Shown piece after piece: positions 1-7,916 of a stretch of DNA of 64,000 bases. A model generated the notes under the pieces. That model was given only the letters and a program-made list of their open reading frames with translations, made no database searches and was not told the DNA's origin. Source of the stretch: Alphaproteobacteria bacterium (GTDB lineage: Bacteria > Pseudomonadota > Alphaproteobacteria > UBA6615); assembly GCA_021774575.1 (NCBI GenBank), contig JAJFIX010000037.1, positions 62,001-126,000 of the forward strand, read 5' to 3'. Made by a program: the position numbers and the translations under genes. Position 1 is the stretch's first letter, and each line of letters opens with the position of its first letter.

Positions 1-743
1 CCGTTTGACATCAATTTGATCTCAAACGGCTGGTCACCCTGGGCGGCTTGGGCGATAGTCTGTTTTTCTTCATCGGACCGGGTACTGGAAAATAGTTCGA
101 AATGGACCGTGCCGTCGGGCCAATGGCGCGCCGCCTCGCGGGTTGCATTAAGTAGTCCGCCTGGCCCGCAAATATAGAGATGCTGGCCGTCATCGGGTTG
201 GGCCAATATTTCGTTGAGTTTGATCCCCTTCGACGGGTCGCCGCCGTCGAAATGGAAGGTGACATGCTCGGCAAACAGGGTTTCGATTTCGTCGGCAAAG
301 GCGGTGCCTTGGCGGGCCTTACTGCAGTAATGCAGGTGAAAATCCGCGCCCTGACTTTTTAATGTGTGGCTCATGGCAAGGAGCGGTGTCACGCCAATGC
401 CCCCGGCAATCAGCAGATGTTTTTTCGCCGTTTCGGCTAGGTGAAAATTATTCTGCGGTTGACTTGCGGTCAGTATGTCGCCCACCGCAACGACGTCATG
501 CATATATTTTGACCCGCCTTCACCACCCTCTTCGCGCAATATAGCGGTCAGGTAATGGTCCCGCACCGCCGGGTCGCCGGCCAGGGAATAGGATTTCTTT
601 AACGCGCCATTGAGAGTGAAAACCAGATGAGCGCCCGCCGTCCATTCGGGCAGCAAAGCCCCATCTCCGGACTCAAGCCAAAACGACTTGATACCCGAGG
701 TCAAAGTCTCAATTTTTGTCACACGTAAATTCAGATCAGCCAT
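1..743 (-). CDS. VanB-type flavin oxidoreductase, PDR family (3' part cut by window start)
   Basis: The reading frame opens with ATG at 743 and stays open to base 1, so about 247 N-terminal residues are visible and the end lies outside. Seen: a flavin-binding KKSYSLAG motif around residues 50-57 (the RxYS type), an NAD-binding GGIGVTPLLAM stretch in the middle, and CGPGG further on. This is the FMN/NAD reductase layout of phthalate-dioxygenase-reductase-like proteins such as vanillate O-demethylase reductase VanB. In that family a C-terminal plant-type [2Fe-2S] domain follows; it would lie beyond the window. Known role: passing electrons from NADH to a Rieske oxygenase in aromatic demethylation or hydroxylation. 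No oxygenase subunit is visible here, so the substrate is unknown. The next gene upstream on the same strand encodes a cupredoxin and is probably a separate transcription unit. Confidence 0.85.
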   Translation of the reverse strand, partial: MADLNLRVTKIETLTSGIKSFWLESGDGALLPEWTAGAHLVFTLNGALKKSYSLAGDPAVRDHYLTAILREEGGEGGSKYMHDVVAVGDILTASQPQNNFHLAETAKKHLLIAGGIGVTPLLAMSHTLKSQGADFHLHYCSKARQGTAFADEIETLFAEHVTFHFDGGDPSKGIKLNEILAQPDDGQHLYICGPGGLLNATREAARHWPDGTVHFELFSSTRSDEEKQTIAQAAQGDQPFEIKLMSN

Positions 744-773
744 CAAAAACCCCATCACCAAATCATCCGGGAT

Positions 774-802
774 TAATTGCTCTGATCAATCATTAGTGTC
801 AA
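774..802 (-). promoter_or_regulatory. possible promoter for the VanB-like reductase gene
   Basis: On the minus strand a perfect TTGACA (802-797) is followed about 17 bases later by an AT-rich CAATTA/AATTAA stretch that could serve as a weak -10, upstream of the ATG at 743. Only the -35 is a good match, so this is tentative. Confidence 0.3.
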
Positions 803-844
803 CTATTATCGCCGGTCAGCCGAGAAACAGGTCAGGCCAGGGCC

Positions 845-1363
845 CTAAACGACGACCCTGATACTGCCCACCATGTTCTGTCGCTCGTGGGGGATGCAGA
901 AATACCGATATTCTCCTGGCACGGTAAACTGAAAATTAACCGACTGACCGGGTACGACGTCACCGGTGGTAAACGGTTGGACGCCTCGCGGCAGGATCAC
1001 GTGGCGGCGATCCCGGGCCAATCTCGGATCGAAGGTGACCGTATGGACGACCTGCGAGATATTGCGCCAGACCACGGTTTGGCCGCGATTGATCGTCGCG
1101 TGCTGGGGGTCGAAACGTAGCTGGTTGGTCAAATTGACGAACAGGCCAACCTGTCCATTCTGGATTTGCGACGGATCGCCGAATTGATTGTTAAACTGAT
1201 TTTGGCCAAACTGGTTGCCGAATTGGCCGTTATTTGGCGGCACGCAGCCGGCAAGGCCGACAATTGGCAGCGCCGCGGCGACGGCAGCCGAGCGGGAAAG
1301 AACGGTTCGCCGTGTCAAATTCTGGGCAATAGGGTGGTCGTTATCTGAAGACGATTTGCTCAT
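845..1363 (-). CDS. cupredoxin (plastocyanin-like) Tat lipoprotein
   Basis: 172 residues. The start ATG at 1363 follows an AGGGA ribosome site. The N-terminus carries a twin-arginine TRRT (R18, R19), a hydrophobic Ala-rich segment and a lipobox LAGC with Cys40, so it is probably a Tat-exported, lipid-anchored periplasmic or outer-membrane protein. Residues 43-70 form a low-complexity Asn/Gln/Phe/Gly linker. The C-terminal 100 residues are a single cupredoxin domain with a complete type-1 copper ligand set: His107, Cys156, His159 and Met164 (C-x2-H-x4-M). Family role: a small blue-copper electron carrier. It is divergent from a cytochrome c gene and lies close to a giant multicopper oxidase, so an electron-carrier role in the same chain is reasonable but inferred. 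The exact partner cannot be read from the sequence. Confidence 0.85.
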   Translation of the reverse strand: MSKSSSDNDHPIAQNLTRRTVLSRSAAVAAALPIVGLAGCVPPNNGQFGNQFGQNQFNNQFGDPSQIQNGQVGLFVNLTNQLRFDPQHATINRGQTVVWRNISQVVHTVTFDPRLARDRRHVILPRGVQPFTTGDVVPGQSVNFQFTVPGEYRYFCIPHERQNMVGSIRVVV

Positions 1364-1412
1364 TGCTAATTTCCCTGCGCAATTATCCTAAACCGCTGGT
1401 GACTATCTGGCG

Positions 1413-1418
1413 ATTATA
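1413..1418 (-). promoter_or_regulatory. TATAAT -10 box candidate upstream of the cupredoxin gene
   Basis: A perfect TATAAT on the minus strand lies about 50 bases upstream of the cupredoxin start codon. No good -35 is seen at 16-18 bases. The rest of the 1364-1646 divergent intergenic region shows no convincing operator. Confidence 0.35.
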
Positions 1419-1646
1419 CAATGATTCACACCGATTTGTGCGGCTCGAGTTTGGTTGGCCGCGAACACGTTTGCGTGACGAAAAAACGCAGGTACATATA
1501 GAAATTTGACTGAAATTGTCTCCTATGGAACCTGAATACCCCATGAACGTACTGAAAAAAAAGAACTTGCATGGAACCGCCTAGGTCGAGACAATTTAGG
1601 GGCACGAGGGGTGCGAGGAACCATCGCGACCAAAGGAGTATGTCGT

Positions 1647-2030
1647 ATGAATTTGCCGCAATTTGCCGCGCTGGTGGTTATTGCCGCTGCATCCACTCTA
1701 CCTTTAAAGGCGCAGGCACAAGATGCCGCCGCCGGTGAAGCGTTGTTTGGCAGCAGGTGTACCGCCTGCCACACGGCCGAAGAAGGCGGTATTTCCGGTT
1801 CGGGCCCCAATTTATTTGGGGTCTCCGGTGCCGTGGCGTCTAACCGTGGGATCGAGTTTAACTATTCGGATGCGCTGATCGATAGTGGCGTTATTTGGGA
1901 CGAAGGCAATCTGGATGCCTGGCTGGAATCGCCCGATGATTTCGTGCCCGGCAACAAGATGCCGTTCCCGGGCCTCGCCGCTGCTGGTGAACGCGCCGAT
2001 ATCATCGCCTTTTTGATGACATTGAAGTAG
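1647..2030 (+). CDS. secreted class I cytochrome c
   Basis: 127 residues from ATG 1647, chosen because AAAGGAG lies 10 bases upstream and because the protein then begins directly with a signal peptide (residues 1-25, ending AQA-Q). Further upstream in-frame starts lack these features. Haem c attachment is CTACH (Cys38, Cys41, His42) and the likely axial Met is Met105 in GNKMPFPG, as in mitochondrial or cytochrome c552-type monohaem proteins. Role: soluble periplasmic one-electron carrier. It stands alone between the divergent cupredoxin gene and the large multicopper oxidase gene on the same strand; a hairpin separates it from the latter. Family assignment is firm, the redox partner is unknown. 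Confidence 0.92.
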   Translation: MNLPQFAALVVIAAASTLPLKAQAQDAAAGEALFGSRCTACHTAEEGGISGSGPNLFGVSGAVASNRGIEFNYSDALIDSGVIWDEGNLDAWLESPDDFVPGNKMPFPGLAAAGERADIIAFLMTLK

Positions 2031-2059
2031 GTCCGGCGGCGTAGAGTTTCGACATAACC

Positions 2060-2091
2060 GCGGCGAGCGGTCGCACATGACCGCTCGCCGC
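2060..2091 (+). terminator. strong hairpin after the cytochrome c gene
   Basis: Perfect 13-bp inverted repeat (arms 2060-2072 and 2079-2091, 6-base loop) 30 bases after the cytochrome c stop. It is followed by an A/T-rich stretch rather than a clean T run, so it could be a terminator or a 3' mRNA-stabilising structure that partly insulates the downstream multicopper oxidase gene. Confidence 0.55.
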
Positions 2092-2235
2092 AAAATTAAT
2101 TCGAAACTCAAATTGACCCCGGCTTTCACACAAATACCTGCTGGACAGAAAAGCTGCTACGTGGCCAAATTGGGGCGGGGCTTCGTACGCCTGTTGAGTA
2201 TCGTATGATGAACTGAGCCGAGTTTGGGGGGGGCG

Positions 2236-5200
2236 ATGCTGAACAGGGGATGGGGCCGTTTTGGGGCTGGTGGGCTGGTTGGATCCGTATTGGTTGGATC
2301 AGTGGCGCTGCTTGGGGCTTGGGCTCAAAGTGCAAATGCGCAGACGCCGAACGTCGGGGCGACGGGCAACGGCGTTCTTGCCGACCTATTGCAGGCGCGA
2401 CTGGCAAATATAGTTGCCGGTGCATCCGGATTAGGGTCGGAATTTGAAATGGCCGGGCATGAGGCCGGTGGGGGGCCGATGCTTCGGTCCGACCCAAATA
2501 TTGTTCACGATTTTATGCAGTTTGACGCCGCGCCCTGCCCACAAGGCGCGGAAACTAAGCAATATGAATTCGCCGCGATCCGGTTGCGGATCAATCTCAA
2601 TCGCTGGGGGGATCACGATCCCGAAGGCTTCATGTTTGCGCCGATAGACGCGCTGGATGAGATTGCGACAAGGTCGCGCAAGCAGGCGAACGGCGATTTC
2701 GGACTATCCCTCGGGCTTGCCGGGGACCCGATTCAACCGCTGACGGTCAGGGCGAATGTCGGCGATTGCATTCGCCTGGTCATGTCGAACCTGTTGGAAC
2801 AGCCGACCAGTTTTCATGTCCACGGCGCCGATTTGATTATTGCCGCCACCGGCGAGCCGGCGCTTTCGACCAATCCGGATTCGACCGCTCTGCCGGGTGA
2901 AACCATTGTCTATGAATGGTATGTAAACCCAGAGCATTATCAAGAAAACACCCATTACGCCCATCCCCACGGGCCCGGCGCGCGATTTCAAGTCAGTCAC
3001 GGTTTGTTCGCTGCGGTGATTGTTGAACCCGAGAGATCGGAATATTTTGACCCAAGGACCGCAAGCTCACTGTGTGAGGCGCGCCAAGGTAATGGTGTGC
3101 GGAAATGCCGGAACTCCTGGGATGCAATGATCTCGCCGGGGGAGGGCGAGGATTTTCGTGAATTTGCCATGTTCTATCATGAAATCGGTCACGAAAATTT
3201 TGTGCCGATCAATTCCAGCGGTGGTTTTATACCGCTTTTCGACCCCTTCACCGGCACCTATAAACCGGCGGGTCGCGCGATAAATTATCGCAGTGAATCC
3301 TTCCTCCGCCGGATGCGTGAAATTGAGGCCCAGGTGCCGTTTTACAACGACTGGCATCCCGACGAAGCGCTGGCCTATTCCTCCTATGCCTTTGGTGATC
3401 CGGCGACGCCGGTGCCCCAATCCTATCTCGGTGACCCGGCAAAATACCGTCTTATTCATGGCGGCAGCGAAGTCTTTCACGTGCCGCATTTACATGGCGG
3501 CGGTGTGCAATGGCAGCGCCAGCCCGACGTCGGCCGGGGGGAAGATAATTTTGTGCCGCTGAATGGCGGCCTGACAAAGCAGTTCGCCTCATCCATGCCC
3601 AGTTCGGGCAATGATTCCCAGACCATCGGACCATCGGAAACCTATGAACTTGAAATCGGTTGCGGGTCCGGGGGCTGTCAGCAATCGGTCGGCGATTTCC
3701 TGTTTCACTGTCATATTGCCTCCCACTATATCGCCGGGATGTGGCATTTCTGGCGGGTCTATAACACCCTGCAAGATACCGGCGGCAAGACCGACCAGCT
3801 GGCCACCCTAGCTGAATTGCCCGATCGCCAAGGAGATATCGAGCCGGCAGTGACTTCCCAAGGGTTGATCGGCCGCACCGTCGCGTTTTCCGGCGAGGAA
3901 ATCAATATTGACGCTGGGTCGATGCCTGGACTGGTCGAGGCGCAACTGCCGCCCCAAGGCTTGCCCCGCGACGCGCAAGATGCGCAGGTTTTCGATTGGG
4001 TCCGCGAGGGGGACCTTTACCTCAACGAGCCCGAGAGCCAATTTATCTGGCCGAATTTCCGCTCCCCAAATCCGGGGCAACGCCCCGCCTTTCGTTTCGC
4101 CGCCGACACGGGAAAGCTTGCCTGGCCGTTTTTGCGCCCCCATTTAGGCAAGCGTCCACCGTTTGCGCCACATCACGGTCCAGCCCCCTATCTCGCGCCG
4201 CTCGCCCATGAAAACGATGCGCCACCGGCGCCGGGTGCGAACGGTGAGGCGAGCCTCTGTCCGACCCAGGCGCCACGCCGTGATTTCAATATTCATGCCA
4301 TTCAAACACCGATCCGCATGGCGCCGCGTCGGGTCGAAGAAAACGGCATGTTGTTTGTTTTGCAGGAGCATGAAAACAAAGCCCGCACCCAAGATGAGTT
4401 CAAAGTGCCGCTGGCGATACGGGCCAATCAGGGTGACTGTGTGGACGTCGTTCTGGTCAACGAGCTCGATGGTGTTTCCATTCCGGGGCGCGAGTTACCC
4501 GAACTTCTAAAAACAAATATGCACATCCATTTTGTGCAATTCGACGTGCAGGCGTCCGATGGTGTGCCAACGGGCGCGGCGTATGAACAGGCGCCGCGAT
4601 CTTTTACCCAAGACGGGCTGGCGGTTTCAGTAACCCAAGCCGCGTCACCGGGGGAAACGCGCCTCTCGGTTGGCGACCCGTCGCTCTTTCACATCGGGTC
4701 CGTGGTGGCCGTCGGCATTGACCAGCCGCGTGAGGTTTTTGAAACGGCAACGGTAACTGGATTTGAGGCCAACACGCTGATCCTTGCCGAACCATTGTTG
4801 AATGCGCATCGACAAGGGGAATTGGTCAGCGCCGAGTTTGTTCGCTATCGCTGGTATGTCGCCCGCCAAAACGGGGCGATATACTTTCATGACCATGTCG
4901 ACGCCTTGGTGCGCTGGGGGCGGGGCCTGTTTGGCGCCTTGATTGCCGAGCCCCGCGACGCGACCTATCACGATCCGCGGACCGGCGCCGAAATAACCAG
5001 TGGCCCGATTGCCGATATTCATACCGAGCGCGAAGTCGTGCCCGGTCTCGATGGCAGCTTCCGTGAATATGTTCTCTTCATGACCGACCGAAATCCGCAG
5101 ACCGGTAGCGCAATAAATATGCGTGCTGATCCGCTGTTTGCAGGTGGAAGCCGTCTCTTCGGCACATCGAGCCGTGGAAACTCACCGCCGGATTTGATTA

Positions 5201-6672
5201 TGAGCAGCGGGGTGAATGGCGACCCCGTGACTCCGATCTTGCGGGCCTATGCCGGCGATCCGATTATGCTCCGGCTGCTAACCACCGCAACTGAGGAAAT
5301 CCACCCCTTCACGATTACCGGCCACCAGTTTCGCCAAGAACGTTTTCAGGCGAACTCGCCGCTGATCAATAGTGTTGGTTTGGGGGTCTCTGAACGGTTT
5401 AACGGCTATATCGCGTCTGCTGGTGGGGCGAGTAAGCAGGCTGGTGACTATATTTATTATAATGGCACAGAGCGCCATTTCGAGCGCGGTGTCTGGGGGT
5501 TGATGCGGGTCTATGGGGCGTTGACCGACGCGCTGTTGCCGCTGCCGGGCCGCGATCCGGCTGCGGTACAGGCGCGCCAATCGGGCGATCCATGCCCCAG
5601 TGATGCGCCGGTCAGGGCATTCACGGTCAGCATCATCGGTGTGCCAACGACGATAGATGACGGCAGCGGTTCGCGTTTGGTCAACGGGCGCCGCTACGTT
5701 TTGCGCAACCCTGGCGCCCAAGTCGGGTTTCTATCCGACCGCGACCCGCCAATGGTTCTGCGTGCCAATGCTGGGGATTGCGTTGAAATAGATCTGACTA
5801 ATCGGTCCGGCGGCGTTGCTGGGTTGACCATTGAAGGCGGCAATTTTAATCCCGAAGACGCCTATGGCGCCGAAATTGGGCGCGGCAATCGGCGAGGCAT
5901 TGGGCCCGGAGGAAACAAAGTCTTTCGCACCTATCTGCCCGATGAATTGGGCATTGTTCGTATCCGCGATTTCTCGCGACCTTTTTTCAATGCCTCGTTG
6001 GGCCTCTATGGTGCAATCATCGTCGAGCCGAAAGGCGCGACCTATCATGACCCGGAAACCGACATTGTCCTGGAAAGTGGGGTGGAGGCGGTCATTCGAT
6101 TGCCCGACGGCAGCTATTTCCGGGAATTTGTGACCCTGTTTGCCGACCGGGACCCTGAAATCGGCACCTTCGTCATGCCCTATGATGTGTCGGTCGACGG
6201 TGACGCGAAGGTAAATAATCGCTCCACGCCGCTTGGGCCGCGAATACAGCGGTTGGGGCGCCGGAGGCCGGCTCGCCAAGCCCATCTCTTTACCGATGAA
6301 TTTGCCGGCCCGCCCTTTACCCCGGTTTTTGTCGCGCAAGTGGGCGAGCAAATTCGAATGCGGGTCCTCAGCGTCTTTTCCGAGCAGCCCCAGGTGTTTT
6401 CCGTCGAAGGCCATGATTGGGCGCTGACACCCAGTTTGCCGGGATCCGATATCGTCAGTTCGCGTTTGCTGCAATCGGGCGGGGCGCTAAATCTTGAATT
6501 GCGTCATGCGGGTGGAGCGCAGGGACGTCCCGGCGATTATCTCTGGTCCAACCACCGGATGCCGTTTCTCGAGGCGGGCCAGTGGGGGCTGCTGCGCATA
6601 TTACCCAAGCAACCGGATGCGGCGTTTGGTCCCCGGCGCGATATCCAGCTCTTTACCCAAAGAAGGCTGTAA
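2236..6672 (+). CDS. giant triplicated multicopper oxidase-like protein
   Basis: 1478 residues from ATG 2236 (an in-frame TTG at 2224 is the alternative). A signal peptide ends near residue 36. The protein is three tandem units, each opening with RAN-x-GDC (residues 172-178, 729-735, 1176-1182) and each ending with a GDY/F...W motif. Unit 1 has a full oxidase ligand set: H194-x-H196, H243-x-H245, H415-x2-H418-x-H420 and H491-C492-H493-x3-H497-x4-M502. Unit 2 keeps H763-x-H765 and H885-x-H887, but the HCH is Tyr-Asn-Gly (1075-1077) and the axial Met is Val. Unit 3 has lost nearly all ligands. Size and domain number recall large oxidases such as MnxG and MofA, which are linked to Mn(II) oxidation. 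Likely a periplasmic or extracellular four-copper oxidase of unknown substrate. Oxidase family is firm; manganese specificity is speculation. Confidence 0.85.
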   Translation: MLNRGWGRFGAGGLVGSVLVGSVALLGAWAQSANAQTPNVGATGNGVLADLLQARLANIVAGASGLGSEFEMAGHEAGGGPMLRSDPNIVHDFMQFDAAPCPQGAETKQYEFAAIRLRINLNRWGDHDPEGFMFAPIDALDEIATRSRKQANGDFGLSLGLAGDPIQPLTVRANVGDCIRLVMSNLLEQPTSFHVHGADLIIAATGEPALSTNPDSTALPGETIVYEWYVNPEHYQENTHYAHPHGPGARFQVSHGLFAAVIVEPERSEYFDPRTASSLCEARQGNGVRKCRNSWDAMISPGEGEDFREFAMFYHEIGHENFVPINSSGGFIPLFDPFTGTYKPAGRAINYRSESFLRRMREIEAQVPFYNDWHPDEALAYSSYAFGDPATPVPQSYLGDPAKYRLIHGGSEVFHVPHLHGGGVQWQRQPDVGRGEDNFVPLNGGLTKQFASSMPSSGNDSQTIGPSETYELEIGCGSGGCQQSVGDFLFHCHIASHYIAGMWHFWRVYNTLQDTGGKTDQLATLAELPDRQGDIEPAVTSQGLIGRTVAFSGEEINIDAGSMPGLVEAQLPPQGLPRDAQDAQVFDWVREGDLYLNEPESQFIWPNFRSPNPGQRPAFRFAADTGKLAWPFLRPHLGKRPPFAPHHGPAPYLAPLAHENDAPPAPGANGEASLCPTQAPRRDFNIHAIQTPIRMAPRRVEENGMLFVLQEHENKARTQDEFKVPLAIRANQGDCVDVVLVNELDGVSIPGRELPELLKTNMHIHFVQFDVQASDGVPTGAAYEQAPRSFTQDGLAVSVTQAASPGETRLSVGDPSLFHIGSVVAVGIDQPREVFETATVTGFEANTLILAEPLLNAHRQGELVSAEFVRYRWYVARQNGAIYFHDHVDALVRWGRGLFGALIAEPRDATYHDPRTGAEITSGPIADIHTEREVVPGLDGSFREYVLFMTDRNPQTGSAINMRADPLFAGGSRLFGTSSRGNSPPDLIMSSGVNGDPVTPILRAYAGDPIMLRLLTTATEEIHPFTITGHQFRQERFQANSPLINSVGLGVSERFNGYIASAGGASKQAGDYIYYNGTERHFERGVWGLMRVYGALTDALLPLPGRDPAAVQARQSGDPCPSDAPVRAFTVSIIGVPTTIDDGSGSRLVNGRRYVLRNPGAQVGFLSDRDPPMVLRANAGDCVEIDLTNRSGGVAGLTIEGGNFNPEDAYGAEIGRGNRRGIGPGGNKVFRTYLPDELGIVRIRDFSRPFFNASLGLYGAIIVEPKGATYHDPETDIVLESGVEAVIRLPDGSYFREFVTLFADRDPEIGTFVMPYDVSVDGDAKVNNRSTPLGPRIQRLGRRRPARQAHLFTDEFAGPPFTPVFVAQVGEQIRMRVLSVFSEQPQVFSVEGHDWALTPSLPGSDIVSSRLLQSGGALNLELRHAGGAQGRPGDYLWSNHRMPFLEAGQWGLLRILPKQPDAAFGPRRDIQLFTQRRL

Positions 6673-6681
6673 CCCGGTCGA

Positions 6682-7758
6682 TTAATTTCGTGTGAGTAAG
6701 CGAGGTCCGGCCGGGCCGTTTCGGCGATCCGGAAGAACCTGGGATAGCATCGCCTGTGGGGCCGAGCCGAGCGTGTGATCGACGCAATCAATCAGGCCAT
6801 GGCCAAATACTTGGTCAATTCCAGTCTGACCGAGATCGTGTGCATGGCCTGAGATAATGTCGTGGATCGTCGCGTCGAGCCCACCACCATTGCGGCCACC
6901 GTCACGAATGGCGATTGCCACAGCGGCCGTTAAAAACGGCGCGGCAAACGAAGTGCCGCTTAAGATTTCACCGCCGTCGGACGATGCCATATGCAGTGAA
7001 ACACCGGGTGCGGCAAAATCTACATGGTCGCCCAGGCTCGCATAGTCATAAATCTTGAATTGAGCGTCAACTGCTGTTGCCGCGAGTACGCCGTCATAGG
7101 CACCAGGGAAATCGCGACCACTGACACCGCGATTATTGCCTGCCGCGGCAACCACAATAATACCGTGGGCGCGCGCTTTTTCGATTGCTTGGGCTATGAG
7201 CGGATTGTTTTTACCGGTCAAACTCACATTTATGACGGTAACTTCCATTTCGATAAGCCAGTCGACGGCATCGCCAAAGGCACGTGGATCGCCAAGAATA
7301 CGCCCGTCGCGGGCACGACTGAATATATTGGCTGCAAATAGTTTGGCGTGGGGCAATAAGCCGCTGAAATTGTCGGAATTCTCATCTCCCACGAGCAATG
7401 CGGCGACGGCCGTGCCGTGATCCATCGGGACGGAAAGGTTAGAGCGGGACCTGAAATCTCTGGCCACAATATCCTGGTTGGCCAGGGCTGGGTGGTGAGG
7501 GTTGATGCCGCCATCGATCATGCCGATTTTCAGGCCGGCGCTTAGGGCAACGTTTTCTGCCGGCCAACGGATCATGCGTGCCGCTTCGAGAACAGTCATC
7601 GTCGGTGCATACTGTGGCTGATTATTAGCGGCGAAATTTAGGCCGCCGGATAGCGGGGGCGTGTAATTCGACTCTGCCAAAAAAAAGCAGGTTATGAGTG
7701 ATGCTGCAAATAAGCAGCTTTTTCTAAAATTTATGCCGGTGGCTGAAATCGCTGTCAT
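6682..7758 (-). CDS. secreted subtilisin-like serine protease (S8)
   Basis: 358 residues with an N-terminal hydrophobic export segment (about residues 12-28). The subtilase catalytic triad is complete: Asp82 in IGMIDGGI, His114 in DHGTAVAAL, Ser270 in SGTSFAAP, with the oxyanion Asn208 in AAAGNN. The short region between signal and catalytic domain (about 40 residues) is too small for a full I9 propeptide, which is somewhat unusual. Role: peptide-bond hydrolysis in periplasm or medium. It converges on the multicopper oxidase gene with only 9 bases between the stops and is divergent from a histidine kinase gene. Substrate unknown. Confidence 0.9.
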   Translation of the reverse strand: MTAISATGINFRKSCLFAASLITCFFLAESNYTPPLSGGLNFAANNQPQYAPTMTVLEAARMIRWPAENVALSAGLKIGMIDGGINPHHPALANQDIVARDFRSRSNLSVPMDHGTAVAALLVGDENSDNFSGLLPHAKLFAANIFSRARDGRILGDPRAFGDAVDWLIEMEVTVINVSLTGKNNPLIAQAIEKARAHGIIVVAAAGNNRGVSGRDFPGAYDGVLAATAVDAQFKIYDYASLGDHVDFAAPGVSLHMASSDGGEILSGTSFAAPFLTAAVAIAIRDGGRNGGGLDATIHDIISGHAHDLGQTGIDQVFGHGLIDCVDHTLGSAPQAMLSQVLPDRRNGPAGPRLLTRN

Positions 7759-7916
7759 AACCTGTAATTCCTAATGCATTCGCTAAATCGTCCGATGCTT
7801 AAATCGCACATTTACTGAAGTCACCTATTTGTTTACGCCCAAAAGTACGAAGGAAGTGTAAATATAGTCCATTTTTCACCGGCAGGCGCATTCGCGCCAT
7901 ATCAAATTTAATATAT

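Noticed and set aside
1525-1584. 19-codon frame upstream of the cytochrome c gene
   Set aside because: No ribosome site and not coupled to the next gene, unlike the leader candidate at 51710.
5731-6474. Long minus-strand reading frame inside the multicopper oxidase gene
   Set aside because: Antisense shadow of a high-GC gene; no domain, no ribosome site.
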